Under the pieces are notes generated by a model, which did no database searches, had not been told where the DNA came from, and worked only from the letters and a program-made list of their open reading frames with translations. Position numbers and translations under genes: made by a program. A DNA stretch of 64,000 nucleotides, taken from positions 1,736,001 to 1,800,000 of the forward strand of contig NZ_AP022588.1 of assembly GCF_010731735.1 (NCBI RefSeq), written 5' to 3'. Below are positions 44,879-55,537 of the stretch, piece after piece (the first letter of the stretch is position 1; the number at the start of each line of letters is the position of its first letter). This stretch comes from Mycolicibacterium sediminis. Its GTDB lineage: Bacteria > Actinomycetota > Actinomycetes > Mycobacteriales > Mycobacteriaceae.

Positions 44879-46795
44879 CTACCTCCGGTCGCGGGCGGCG
44901 TGCAGCGCGTCGAGGACCTGGCGCACCAGATCGCCGATGTCCGCACCGGTGGTGTCGACCACGAGGTCGGGGTTCTCGGGCTCCTCGTAGGGTGCGTCCA
45001 CCCCGGTCAATCCCTTGAGTTCGCCTGCGCGGGCGCGCTTGTAGAGACCCTTGGGGTCGCGGTTCTCGCACTCGGCGAGCGACGTCGCGACGTGCACCTC
45101 GATGAACGGCAGCTTCGCCGCCTCGTTGAGCGTGCGGGCGATGTCGCGGTCCGACTTCAGCGGCGACACCAGCGACGCCAGCGCCACGACGCCCGCGTCG
45201 GCGAGCAGTCGCGTGAGATGCCCTACGCGGCGGATGTTCTCGGCGCGGTCACCCGCGGAGAAGCCGAGGTCGTCGCTCAGGCCGTGCCGGATGTTGTCGC
45301 CGTCGAGCAGGTAGGCCACGTCGCCGGACTCGACCAGTGCGCGCTCCACGGCGACGGCGAGCGTCGACTTGCCGGAGGCGGGCAGCCCGGTCAGCCAGAT
45401 CGTGGCCCCGCGCTGGCCGGTCTTGCCCCAGCGGTAGTCGCGGTCGAGCGACGACGGGTGCCAGCGGATGTCGTTGCGGGTCGGCTCACCGGGCTTGACC
45501 TCACGCGCCTCGGTGACGGTTCCCGCGCCGACGGTGTCGTTGGAGGTCTCGTCGATGAGGATGAACGCGCCGCTGTCGCGGTTGTCGGCGTAGGGGTCCG
45601 CGACCACGACGCCGCTGGTGCGCAGTGTCACCGCGCCGATGTCGTTGAGCGTCAACTCGACTGGACCGTCAAGGTCGTCGAGTGTCTCCGGGTCGAGGCG
45701 GGTGTGCAGTTCCTGGACGGTGGCGCGGACCGTGCGTGCGCCCTGCTTGAGCGCCAACCGGTCGCCGGCGCGCAGCGGGGTGTCGGCGAACCAGCACACC
45801 GTCGAGTACAGCTCGCGGGCCGCCACCGGCAGCACGGCATCGTCCGCGCCGCTGACGAATACGTCGCCGCGGCCGACGTCGATGTCGTCGGCGAGTTCCA
45901 CCGACACCGACAGCGGGGCAACGCCGGTGGCGCGGTCGTCGTCGAGGGTGTCCAGGGCCGTGACCGTCGACCGGCTGCCCGACGGCAGGGCGAGGATCGG
46001 GTCCCCGACGCTCAGCGTGCCCGCCGAGATCCGGCCCGTGTAGCGGCGCCGCTGTTCGGCCGTCGGCCGCGACACCCACTGCACGGGCAACCGCAACTTC
46101 GTCGGCTCCGGTTGCGGCGCAGACAGTTCGATGCCCTCGAGGTACTCCAGCAGGGTGGGGCCGGTGTACCACGGCGTGTTGTCGGAGCGGAGGACGACGT
46201 TGTCGCCCAGCTTGGCTGCGATCGGGATCACCGCCAGGTCGGCCTCCGTGCCCGACCCGCCGAGCCGGTCGGCCACCTGCTGCAGTTCCGCCTGAACCTC
46301 GTCGAACCGGGCCTGATCGAAGTCCACCAGGTCGATCTTGTTGACCGCCGCCACGAAGTGCTTGATGCCCAGCAGCTTGGCGATCCGGGCGTGCCGCCGC
46401 GTCTGGCGCAGCACGCCGGCGCGGGCGTCGACGAGCAGGATCGCCACGTGGGCGTTCGACGCACCGGTGAACATGTTGCGGGTGTAGGCCTCGTGGCCCG
46501 GGGTGTCGGCCAGGATGTAGCTGCGGCGTTCGGTCGAGAAGAACCGGTACGCCACGTCGATCGTGATGCCCTGTTCGCGCTCGGCGCGCAACCCGTCGGA
46601 CAGTGCGGCGAGGTCGGCGACGCCCGCCTCGTCGGTGACGGCGTCCAGGTGATCCAGCGGCAGGCTGTCGGTGTCGTGCATGAGCCTGCCGATCAGCGTG
46701 CTCTTGCCGTCGTCGACCGACCCCGCCGTGGTGATGCGCAGCAGTTGCCGTGCAACCACATTCCCCGTCGCTTCGCTCGCCCCAGTCCCGCTCAT
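44879..46795 (-). CDS. cysNC: Bifunctional sulfate adenylyltransferase subunit 1 / APS kinase CysNC
   Basis: A 638-residue fusion. The CysN half (about 1-445) is a translation-factor-like GTPase with GSVDDGKS (25-32), DTPGHEAYTRNM and NKIDL, driving ATP sulfurylase activity with CysD. The CysC half begins near 450 with P-loop GLPASGKS (470-477) and DGDNIRHGLS, phosphorylating APS to PAPS. Mycobacteria carry this fusion elsewhere (Rv1286); here it closes an operon with cysD and stf0. The start overlaps the cysD stop by one base (TGATG). PAPS is the sulfate donor that Stf0 needs. Confidence 0.95.
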   Translation of the reverse strand: MSGTGASEATGNVVARQLLRITTAGSVDDGKSTLIGRLMHDTDSLPLDHLDAVTDEAGVADLAALSDGLRAEREQGITIDVAYRFFSTERRSYILADTPGHEAYTRNMFTGASNAHVAILLVDARAGVLRQTRRHARIAKLLGIKHFVAAVNKIDLVDFDQARFDEVQAELQQVADRLGGSGTEADLAVIPIAAKLGDNVVLRSDNTPWYTGPTLLEYLEGIELSAPQPEPTKLRLPVQWVSRPTAEQRRRYTGRISAGTLSVGDPILALPSGSRSTVTALDTLDDDRATGVAPLSVSVELADDIDVGRGDVFVSGADDAVLPVAARELYSTVCWFADTPLRAGDRLALKQGARTVRATVQELHTRLDPETLDDLDGPVELTLNDIGAVTLRTSGVVVADPYADNRDSGAFILIDETSNDTVGAGTVTEAREVKPGEPTRNDIRWHPSSLDRDYRWGKTGQRGATIWLTGLPASGKSTLAVAVERALVESGDVAYLLDGDNIRHGLSDDLGFSAGDRAENIRRVGHLTRLLADAGVVALASLVSPLKSDRDIARTLNEAAKLPFIEVHVATSLAECENRDPKGLYKRARAGELKGLTGVDAPYEEPENPDLVVDTTGADIGDLVRQVLDALHAARDRR

Positions 46796-47715
46796 CAGAA
46801 GTAGCCCTCTCGCTTGCGATCCTCCATCGCCGCCACCGAGGTGCGGTCGTCGGCGCGGGTCTCACCACGCTCGGACACGGTGGCCGCCGAGATCTCCTCG
46901 ATGACCCCGGAGATCTCCGTCGCCCGCGACCTGACGGCGCCGGTGATAGTGAGGTCGCCGACGGTGCGGTAGCGCACCCATTCGACGGCGGCTTTCTCGT
47001 CACCTCGGGGTTGCACGTAATCCGAGACGGCGAGCAGGATTCCGTCGCGCTCGAGGACTTCGCGCTCGTGGGCGAAGTAGATCGGCGGCAGCTCGAGGTT
47101 CTCCAGCTCGATGTAGCGCCAGATGTCCAACTCGGTCCAGTTCGACAGCGGGAACACGCGAACCTGCTCGCCCTTGCGGATGCGGCCGTTGTACAGCGAC
47201 CACGGTTCCGGCCGCTGGGCGCGCGGGTCCCACTGGCCGAACTCGTCGCGGAAGCTCAGGATGCGCTCCTTGGCGCGGGCCCGCTCCTCGTCGCGGCGGG
47301 CACCGCCGAACGCCGCGTCGAAGCCGCCGGCCTCGAGCGCGTCGAGCAGCGTGCGGGTCTGCTGCCGGTTGCGCGACGCACCCTCACCGGGATCGGCGAC
47401 GCGGCCGCTGTCGATCGTCTCCTGCACCGAGCCCACGATCAGCTTGTGACCGTGCTCGGCCAACCGGCGGTCGCGGAACTCGATGACCTCGTCGAAGTTG
47501 TGGCCGGTGTCGACGTGCAGCACCGGGAACGGCAGCGGCGACGGCCGAAAGGCCTTCTCCGCCAACCGGAGCAGGACGATCGAGTCCTTGCCCGCCGAGA
47601 ACAGCAGCACGGGCCGCTGCAGTTCTGCGACCACCTCGCGGATGATGTGCACCGCCTCCGCCTCGAGGACGCGCAGTTCGTCGACGCGCGTGGCGTCGGT
47701 TGCCGTGACCGTCAT
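46795..47715 (-). CDS. cysD: Sulfate adenylyltransferase subunit 2 CysD
   Basis: A 306-residue PAPS-reductase-fold ATP sulfurylase. The PP-loop [57 protein letters not shown] and [13 protein letters not shown] are diagnostic. It makes APS from sulfate and ATP with CysN GTPase assistance. The ATG at 47715 overlaps the stf0 stop by four bases (ATGA), so the longer frame that continues upstream is a shadow of stf0. The order stf0-cysD-cysNC puts donor synthesis directly under the sulfotransferase. Confidence 0.96.
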   Translation of the reverse strand: MTVTATDATRVDELRVLEAEAVHIIREVVAELQRPVLLFSAGKDSIVLLRLAEKAFRPSPLPFPVLHVDTGHNFDEVIEFRDRRLAEHGHKLIVGSVQETIDSGRVADPGEGASRNRQQTRTLLDALEAGGFDAAFGGARRDEERARAKERILSFRDEFGQWDPRAQRPEPWSLYNGRIRKGEQVRVFPLSNWTELDIWRYIELENLELPPIYFAHEREVLERDGILLAVSDYVQPRGDEKAAVEWVRYRTVGDLTITGAVRSRATEISGVIEEISAATVSERGETRADDRTSVAAMEDRKREGYF

Positions 47716-48512
47716 GTCGGAAGTCCTTCCCGTTCGGCGTCTGCCTTGTATCTCTCGACCCACTCGTCGGACCGGTGGTCGGCCTGCCGTTCCAGCACCG
47801 GCTCGGGCGCCAGTCGGGGATCGAGTCCGAGGGCCTCCAACACGTTGCCGACCACCTCGGTCAGGTTCCGCCACAGCGTCGGGTAGGGCACGTCCATCGG
47901 TTCGACGTTCTCCTCGGCGAACCAGGTGCGCCAGCCCTCCTCCTGCGCCCGCAGCATCGTCACGACGTGCGCGATGGCGCCGGCGTGGTACTCGGCGCGG
48001 GCGTCGCGGACCGGGTCCGGCCTGCCACGCCACACGCGGGTCTGGACCGCACGCCAGAACGAGACGGCCTGGGAGATGACGTCGGGACGGTAGACGTGGA
48101 TCAGCACGGGGTCGCTGCCGACGACGTCGCGAATCCCGGCGAGCAGACCCTCGCCCGACCGGTCCGGGAGATTTCGCGCCCGGTCGAGGAGCAGCGGCGT
48201 CTGGTTCCACATCAGCTTGCCGCCCCACACGCCGTTCGGGGTGCGGCCGACGGTCCGGATGTAGTCCCGCCAGATCTCGGCAGGCGCGATGTCGGGCTTG
48301 CCCTCGTCAAGCGGGTCGAGAAGGCGCAGGATCGACTCGTCCTCCACTTCCGCGAACCACTCGCGCGGCTGCGGGGATTGGCTCGTGGTCGGGAGGTACT
48401 GGAAGAACTCCTGCGGTTCGCCTGCCACACCGGTGGCGCGGAGCGACTCGACCAGCAGCGTGCTGCCACTGCGCTGCGATGCGAGCACCAGATAAGCGGT
48501 CGGGGCGGCCAT
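47712..48512 (-). CDS. stf0: Trehalose 2-sulfotransferase Stf0
   Basis: A 266-residue PAPS-dependent sulfotransferase. The 5'-phosphosulfate loop is [10 protein letters not shown] (11-20); [26 protein letters not shown] and [18 protein letters not shown] match the crystallised M. smegmatis Stf0 from memory. It transfers sulfate from PAPS to the 2-position of trehalose, the first step toward sulfolipid in M. tuberculosis (Rv0295c). Fast growers have Stf0 but lack the known sulfolipid acyltransferases, so the end product here is open. It overlaps cysD by four bases and lies 65 bases downstream of a sulfatase. Confidence 0.95.
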   Translation of the reverse strand: MAAPTAYLVLASQRSGSTLLVESLRATGVAGEPQEFFQYLPTTSQSPQPREWFAEVEDESILRLLDPLDEGKPDIAPAEIWRDYIRTVGRTPNGVWGGKLMWNQTPLLLDRARNLPDRSGEGLLAGIRDVVGSDPVLIHVYRPDVISQAVSFWRAVQTRVWRGRPDPVRDARAEYHAGAIAHVVTMLRAQEEGWRTWFAEENVEPMDVPYPTLWRNLTEVVGNVLEALGLDPRLAPEPVLERQADHRSDEWVERYKADAEREGLPT

Positions 48513-48577
48513 TCGCGAGAGCTTAGCCGGTGGTCAGAGGGCGTGCCCCGGGCGATTTCCGCTCAGCACGAGCGCAA

Positions 48578-49933
48578 CTATCGACTCGTGTCGTCGTGCA
48601 CGCCGCGCCCCGACGCGAGTGCCGACCGGCTGGGCAGCGGCCGGCCCTGGATGCTCAGATAGGTGCTGGTGTAGCGCTCGGAGATGCGGCTGCCCGCGAA
48701 GTCGGACGGGATGACGTCTCCCGTCTTGGTGCGCCAGTCGTCGAGCAGCAGGGCGAGTTCGGCGGCGACGGCCTCGTGCTCGGGGGACGGGTCGCCGACG
48801 AGCAGGTTGATGCTTTCCGTCGGGTCGGCGAGCAGGTCGTAGAGTTCGCGCGGCGGTCTGGGCCCCCGGGTGAGCGGCGCGACGAGCTGGCCGGGCGCGC
48901 TGTCGGCGATGTCCCACGGCAGGTCGAGCACCGGACGCTGCGCGTAGTTCTCGATGTAGCTGTACTCCGTGGTCCGGATCGCACGGATCGGGTCGAACGA
49001 GTCGTGGTACGTCTTCGTCGTGTAGACCTCGGTGCGCGGTGACGGCCGGCCGGGCTCGCGCAGCGCGGCGGCATGCGAGAGGCCCTGCACCTCGTCGGGC
49101 ACGTCGACGCCGAGCAGTTCGAGCAGGGTGGGCACCAGGTCGACGCCGCTGAACAACTCGTCGTACACCGTCGGTGTGGCACTGGACCGCTTCGGCGGGC
49201 GGACGATGAACGCGATGCCGGTGCCCGCGTCGTAGAGCGTCGACTTCGCCCGCGGCAGCGCGGGCCCGTGGTCGGTCATGAAGACCACCCAGGTGTTCTG
49301 GTCGAGCCCGGTCTCCTCGAGCGTGTCGAGGAGCCGGCCGACCGCCGCGTCCGCGACGGTGATCGACCCGTAGAAGTCGGCGAGGTCGGAGCGGACGTCG
49401 TCGGTGTCCGGCAGGTAGTCGGGCACCGAGACGGCGGCGCTGTCGGCGGGGGCGTACCGGTCCCTGGGGTAGGGCCGGTGCGTCTCGAAGAATCCGGTGA
49501 CGAGCAGGAAGGGCTCGCGGGGCGGGTCGGCGAGCCATTCGGTGGCCCGGTCGACGACGTACTCGCAGTAGGAGTTCGACACGTCGTGCTCGTCGTAGCC
49601 GAGCTTGGCGGGATACGACGTCTCGTGCTGCATGCCGAATAGCGCCGTGTACCAACCGGATTCGGAGAGCAGCTGGGGAAGCGTCCGGACGCCCGCGCGG
49701 TACTCCCAGCCGTGGTGGGCCAGACCGACCAGCCCGTTGCTCTGCGGATAGCGGCCGGTGAACAGCGAACCGCGCGACGGCGAGCACAGCGGCGCCGTCG
49801 CGTGGGCGCGGGTGAAGAGGATGCCCTCGGCGGCCAGCTGGTCCATGCGGGGGCTGGACACGTCGGCGTGACCGTAGACGCCCAGATGGCGACCGAGGTC
49901 GTGCCAGTGCACCAGCAGCACGTTGTCAGTCAT
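48578..49933 (-). CDS. Type I (formylglycine) sulfatase (Rv0296c-like)
   Basis: A 451-residue alkaline-phosphatase-superfamily sulfatase. The modification motif C50-S-P-S-R54 within APLCSPSRGSLFTGR marks a Cys-type enzyme that needs formylglycine formation. Metal ligands lie in HWHDLGRHL and FMTDHGPALPRAKST. It hydrolyses a sulfate ester. The ATG at 49933 gives a length near Rv0296c (465 aa). No signal peptide is seen, so action is cytosolic. It is upstream of stf0 on the same strand, suggesting it reverses or proofreads sulfation. Trehalose-2-sulfate or a derivative is a plausible substrate but unproven. Confidence 0.9.
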   Translation of the reverse strand: MTDNVLLVHWHDLGRHLGVYGHADVSSPRMDQLAAEGILFTRAHATAPLCSPSRGSLFTGRYPQSNGLVGLAHHGWEYRAGVRTLPQLLSESGWYTALFGMQHETSYPAKLGYDEHDVSNSYCEYVVDRATEWLADPPREPFLLVTGFFETHRPYPRDRYAPADSAAVSVPDYLPDTDDVRSDLADFYGSITVADAAVGRLLDTLEETGLDQNTWVVFMTDHGPALPRAKSTLYDAGTGIAFIVRPPKRSSATPTVYDELFSGVDLVPTLLELLGVDVPDEVQGLSHAAALREPGRPSPRTEVYTTKTYHDSFDPIRAIRTTEYSYIENYAQRPVLDLPWDIADSAPGQLVAPLTRGPRPPRELYDLLADPTESINLLVGDPSPEHEAVAAELALLLDDWRTKTGDVIPSDFAGSRISERYTSTYLSIQGRPLPSRSALASGRGVHDDTSR

Positions 49934-49971
49934 CGCTAGCAACATATCCCCGATCGGGCCATCATGTCCTC

Positions 49972-50350
49972 GTGCCCACCTCCGGTGACTGTCCCTGCGG
50001 CAGCGGTCGACGCTACGACGCCTGCTGCGAACCGCTGCACGACGGCACCCGCGCCGCCGGAACGGCCGAGGAACTGATGAGGTCACGGTATTCGGCGTAC
50101 GCGCGCGGGCGCTCGGACTACGTGTTCCGCACCTGGCATCCGCGCACCCGTCCGGCCGACCTCTCGCTCGACGACGACATCTCGTGGCTGGAGTTGGAGA
50201 TCCACGCCGTGGTGGCCGGGGGCGCGGACGACGACCGTGGCGAGGTGGAGTTCACGGCGCACTACCGTGACGCCGAGGGTCCCGCCGCGATGCACGAGAG
50301 GAGCCGTTTCGAGCGCCGCGCGGGCCGCTGGTGCTACGTCGACGGTGACG

Positions 50351-50379
<29 letters not shown>
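49972..50379 (+). CDS. YchJ-like SEC-C motif protein
   Basis: A 135-residue protein of the YchJ/UPF0225 family. It has an N-terminal SEC-C zinc motif (CPCGSGRRYDACC, about 7-19) and an NTF2-like domain with MRSRYSAYARGRSDYVFRTW. No reaction is established for the family. The GTG at 49972 is divergent from the sulfatase across 38 bases. Its last 29 bases overlap the convergent gntP gene. Confidence 0.87.
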
Positions 50380-51802
<1,423 letters not shown>

Positions 51803-51889
51803 TTTGCCTCCGGGGTGTCAGTGCCCGGACCGTGCCGGGCATCGTGCGCTCTGCACGGTGGCTGAAACGTTGCGTCCCATTCCCCTACG

Positions 51890-52405
51890 TCACGGGTCCT
51901 GACGGCCCGACGCACGAGAACCGGTGGACTCGAGATAGTCCTCGATGATCGAGTCGATGTCCTGGTTGACGTCGATGGCCACGCCTCGCTCGTCGTCCTC
52001 GAGTGGTTCCAGAGTCTGGAACTGTGATGCCAGCAGTGCGGCCGGCATGAAGTGTCCGGGCCTGCTTGCTTGCCGTCGGCTGATGACGTCGGCCGACCCG
52101 GCCAAGTGGAGGAACTCGACGTCGGCTCGATGCAGTCGCAGTTGATCGCGGTACTGCCGCTTGAGCGCCGAGCAACTCATGACGCCGCCCGACGTGCGCG
52201 CGGCCAGCCACTCCCCGATGGCCTCGAGCCACGGGTGGCGATCGTCGTCGTCGAGGGGTTCGCCGGCCGTCATCTTGGCGATGTTGGCGGGCGGATGGAA
52301 GTCGTCCGCGTCCGCGAACGGCACGCGGAGTCGTTGCGCGAGGGCGGCTCCGACGGTCGACTTGCCGGAGCCGGAGACGCCCATGACGACGATGGGTGGG
52401 TTCAT
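51890..52405 (-). CDS. gntK: Gluconokinase
   Basis: A 171-residue P-loop kinase. Walker A is GVSGSGKST (9-17). FADADDFHPPANIAKMTAGEPLDDDDRHPWL and SCSALKRQYRDQLR are the gluconokinase hallmarks (each abbreviated core is visible at about 30-60 and 78-91). It makes 6-phosphogluconate for the pentose phosphate pathway. AAGGAG lies 10 bases before the ATG at 52405, so the longer open frame is rejected. It is first gene of the gntK-gntP unit, divergent from the GntR regulator. Confidence 0.93.
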   Translation of the reverse strand: MNPPIVVMGVSGSGKSTVGAALAQRLRVPFADADDFHPPANIAKMTAGEPLDDDDRHPWLEAIGEWLAARTSGGVMSCSALKRQYRDQLRLHRADVEFLHLAGSADVISRRQASRPGHFMPAALLASQFQTLEPLEDDERGVAIDVNQDIDSIIEDYLESTGSRASGRQDP

Positions 52406-52529
52406 CCGGTGCGACTCCTTCGTTGTGTTCGGCATCACAGACCCTGCCGCAAAAGGCATACTATTGCAACCCTCAGGCATCATCGGTTACTCAAAGCCGG
52501 CCTGATCGTCGCTATGACAGGATGTGCCC
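52406..52529. promoter_or_regulatory. Divergent gntK / GntR control region
   Basis: This 124-base region carries both promoters. Three direct copies of GGCATA/GGCATCA lie at 52431, 52455 and 52476 with a locally AT-rich core (CATACTATTGCAA). One or more is a candidate GntR operator, but no clear inverted repeat is seen. Confidence 0.4.
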
Positions 52530-53234
52530 ATGCCGGAACGGCCGAACGTCAGTGCTTTGCACGGCAGTTTGCTCGCCGCGTTGGGTTCGGCGATCGTGTC
52601 GGGAACGTACCGGGCGGGCGAGGTGCTGACCCTCGACGGAGTGAGCGCCGAGCACGGGTTGTCCCGCAGCGTGGTCCGCGAGGCGATCCGCGTACTGGAG
52701 TCGATGGGAATGGTCGAGTCGCGGCGCCGGGTCGGAATCACGATCAGATCGGCGGACAAGTGGAACGTGTTCGATCCGAGAGTGATCCGTTGGCGACTCG
52801 AGTTCGGCGACCGCACTGCACAGTTGGCGTCGCTGTCCGAGTTGCGACGCGGATTCGAACCGGCCGCAGCGGCGCTGGCGGCGCGCCGCGCCAATGCTCA
52901 CCAGTGTCGGATCATGGCGGCGGCGGTGTCGGACATGGTGATTCACGGCCGATCCGGCAATCTCGAGGACTATCTATTGGCCGACAAGATCTTTCATCAA
53001 ACCCTTCTCGATGCGAGCGGCAACGAGATGCTCCGCGCATTGAGCGGGATAGTCGACGAGGTGCTTTCGGGCCGTACGCGCCTCGGCATGATGCCGGCAT
53101 CACCGAGTCCCGTGGCGATCGCGCTGCACGATGACGTCGCTCGAGCGATCAGGACCGGCGACGAAGCGGGTGCCGAACGCGCGATGCTGGCCATCATCGA
53201 CGAGTCGGCGTCGTCGATGCTCTCGGCGGACTGA
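52530..53234 (+). CDS. GntR-family (FadR subfamily) regulator of gluconate genes
   Basis: A 234-residue regulator with an N-terminal winged helix (VSAEHGLSRSVVREAIRVLESMGMV) and a C-terminal FCD ligand domain with metal-binding-type residues (LEDYLLADKIFHQTLLDASGN and LHDDVARAIRTGD). The ATG at 52530 is chosen since AGGA is 8 bases upstream; a GTG at 52524 is too close to it. Divergent transcription from gntK-gntP makes it the likely gluconate-responsive repressor of that unit. Confidence 0.88.
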   Translation: MPERPNVSALHGSLLAALGSAIVSGTYRAGEVLTLDGVSAEHGLSRSVVREAIRVLESMGMVESRRRVGITIRSADKWNVFDPRVIRWRLEFGDRTAQLASLSELRRGFEPAAAALAARRANAHQCRIMAAAVSDMVIHGRSGNLEDYLLADKIFHQTLLDASGNEMLRALSGIVDEVLSGRTRLGMMPASPSPVAIALHDDVARAIRTGDEAGAERAMLAIIDESASSMLSAD

Positions 53235-53235
53235 C

Positions 53236-53718
53236 TCAGCCGCGCGGCACGCCGCACAGCGAGTAGACGAACTTCGGTGGGACGTCGAACGCGAAGGAGC
53301 GCTGCGGCACCCGCATCAGCACCTCGTCGGACAGGTCCGACTTGTAGTGCAGCGACACCGATCCCGCGAAACCCGGGTCGATGACGGAGATGTCGGGGAC
53401 CTCGAGGAGGAGGCCACTGGAGTCGAGCGTCCCGGTGACCATCGACCCCGTCGCGTCGTGCCACGGATGGTCGACGGCGCGGCCGGCCTTCTTCGGCACG
53501 GTCGACAGGGTGCCCAGCACGCGCCGGCTCGTCAGCGCGAGCGCGCCCACGTAGCTGCGCACGTTGCCCTTGGCGGTCTTGCCGGGCACCTTGCCCGAGA
53601 ACCGGAAGGTGACCGGGACGAACTCCTCGAGGTGCAGGACGCCCTCCCCGTCGACCTCCGCCCGCATGTCGTCGGGCAGGTTGCCGATGCTGAGCATCCG
53701 ACGCAGGAAGACGGCCAT
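53236..53718 (-). CDS. Conserved hypothetical protein
   Basis: A 160-residue protein without signal peptide or transmembrane segment. Sequence suggests a beta-rich fold (LHLEEFVPVTFRF, VSLHYKSDLSDEVLMRV) with a distinctive HPWHDATGSMVTGTLDSSGL segment. I recognise no characterised family. It ends one base after the stop of the convergent GntR gene and is 42 bases downstream of the permease stop, same strand. Confidence 0.72.
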   Translation of the reverse strand: MAVFLRRMLSIGNLPDDMRAEVDGEGVLHLEEFVPVTFRFSGKVPGKTAKGNVRSYVGALALTSRRVLGTLSTVPKKAGRAVDHPWHDATGSMVTGTLDSSGLLLEVPDISVIDPGFAGSVSLHYKSDLSDEVLMRVPQRSFAFDVPPKFVYSLCGVPRG

Positions 53719-53760
53719 GATCGAACGATATCGACCATGGCCGCCCTCGTGCCGTGTGTT

Positions 53761-55434
53761 CTACGTTTGCGCGGGCAGGACGTTCTCACCGGTCTTGTCG
53801 GTGGACAGGCACAGCGAGCAGATGTAGCCGTCGTCGACGCCGGCCGACTTCACCATGTCGGGTCGCTCGTACTCGTGGTGGCAGACGTGGCAGCGCAGGT
53901 GGTCATCGGACGGGTTGCCGAACTCGTCGAGCATGGGCAGGTCGATGCCGTCGTCGGTGCGGCGCAGGTAGTACCTACCCTTGGTCGCGACCGCGATGAT
54001 CGGCGGCAGCACCAGTCCGAGGACGATGGCGACCAGCGGCGAGTACGGCCGGATGGCCTCGCCGAGCCCGCCGAAGAACGCGAGGATCGAGACGCCGGCC
54101 GCGGCCAGCATCGACACGAACCCGACGGGGTTGAAGTCGTAGAGCATGCCGCGGCGGAACTCCGGCTGCATCGGCGACAACTTCAGCAGGAACTTGTTGA
54201 AGACGATGTCCGAGGCGACCACGACGACCCAGGCGATGCCGCAGTTGGCGTAGAAGCCGAGGATCGTGTTGAGGAAGTCGAACATGTTGGCTTCCATCAG
54301 AACCAGGGCGATCAGCAGGTTGAACGCCAGGAACACCAGACGGCCCGGGTAGGTCTTCGTGATGCGGGTGAACGAGTTGGTCCACGCCAGCGAGCCCGAG
54401 TAGGCGTTGGTGACGTTGATCTTCACCTGGCTGATGACCACCAGGATGACCGCGAGCGTCATGGCGAGCCACGGGGGCAGGAAGTTCTGGTAGATCTCCA
54501 GGAACTGGTGCACCGGCTGGTTCGCGATGCCCGCGCCGTCGGCGACGTTGGCGATCAGGTACACGGCGAGGAACAGGCCGACGATCTGCTTGATGGCGCC
54601 GAAGATGACCCAGCCGGGGCCGGCCAGGAACAGCCACGTCCACCAGCTGCGGCTGTTCTCCGGGGTGCGGGGCGGCATGAAGCGCAGGTAGTCGTTCTGC
54701 TCGGCGATCTGGGCGATCAGCGACAGACAGACGCCCGCGGCCAGCAGCGTGGAGCCGAGGTCGAAGCCCTGCACGCCGTTCTCGCCCTGGTAGGCGAAGA
54801 ACGAGCTGACCGACTCCGGATGGCTGACGACGAGGTACACGAACGGCGCGACCATGAGGATCAGCCACAGCGGCGTCGTCCACACCTGCAGCGTCGAGAG
54901 CACCTTCATGCCGTAGATGACCAGCGGGAAGATGACGAACGTGGATGCCGCGTAGCCGATCCACAGCGGTATGCCGAGGCCGAGTTCGAGGCCCTGGGCC
55001 ATGATCGAGCCCTCGAGGGCGAAGAAGATGAAGGTGAACGTCGCGAAGATGACGTTGGTGACCACCGAGCCGTAGTAGCCGAACCCGCTGCCGCGGGTCA
55101 CCAGGTCGAGGTCGATGTTGTACCGCGCCGAGTAGTAGGCGACGGGGAAGCCCGTCAGCATCACGACCACCGCGAAGATGAGGATTCCCCACAGCGCGTT
55201 CGTGGTGCCGTACGCGATGCCGATGTTCGCACCGATCGCGAAGTCGGCCAGGTAGGCGATGCCACCGAGCGCCGAGATACCGACCACCCGGGTGGACCAC
55301 TTCCGGTAGCTGCGCGGTGCGAACCGCAGCGTGTAGTCCTCCAAGGTCTCCTTGGTGGCCGTCATGGTGTCGACTTCTACTGGTGCCGCGGGAACTTCCG
55401 TCCCCGCGCTTGCGTCCTGCGCCTCCTGCGTCAT
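53761..55434 (-). CDS. NCS1-type purine/cytosine permease with C-terminal zinc-ribbon-like tail
   Basis: A 557-residue transporter of the nucleobase:cation symporter-1 family with about 12 transmembrane helices. Family segments include SARYNIDLDLVTRGSGFGYYGS and KINVTNAYSGSLAWTN. The substrate may be a purine, pyrimidine, allantoin or hydantoin. Unusually, the last 45 residues form CHVC and CSLC pairs (C515, C518, C539, C542) spaced like a zinc ribbon or rubredoxin knuckle, facing the cytosol if the topology is standard. The ATG at 55434 is the best start but lacks a strong ribosome site; 55365 is an alternative that removes a 23-residue disordered leader. Confidence 0.8.
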   Translation of the reverse strand: MTQEAQDASAGTEVPAAPVEVDTMTATKETLEDYTLRFAPRSYRKWSTRVVGISALGGIAYLADFAIGANIGIAYGTTNALWGILIFAVVVMLTGFPVAYYSARYNIDLDLVTRGSGFGYYGSVVTNVIFATFTFIFFALEGSIMAQGLELGLGIPLWIGYAASTFVIFPLVIYGMKVLSTLQVWTTPLWLILMVAPFVYLVVSHPESVSSFFAYQGENGVQGFDLGSTLLAAGVCLSLIAQIAEQNDYLRFMPPRTPENSRSWWTWLFLAGPGWVIFGAIKQIVGLFLAVYLIANVADGAGIANQPVHQFLEIYQNFLPPWLAMTLAVILVVISQVKINVTNAYSGSLAWTNSFTRITKTYPGRLVFLAFNLLIALVLMEANMFDFLNTILGFYANCGIAWVVVVASDIVFNKFLLKLSPMQPEFRRGMLYDFNPVGFVSMLAAAGVSILAFFGGLGEAIRPYSPLVAIVLGLVLPPIIAVATKGRYYLRRTDDGIDLPMLDEFGNPSDDHLRCHVCHHEYERPDMVKSAGVDDGYICSLCLSTDKTGENVLPAQT

Positions 55435-55537
55435 GGATGGCAAGGTAGAACCGAGTTGTTGCCAGTGTGTGACGGTCGTGTTCCCACGCGCTTTACAAAT
55501 CGGCCGCGGCCGAAATCGACGTGGTACCTGTGGACGG

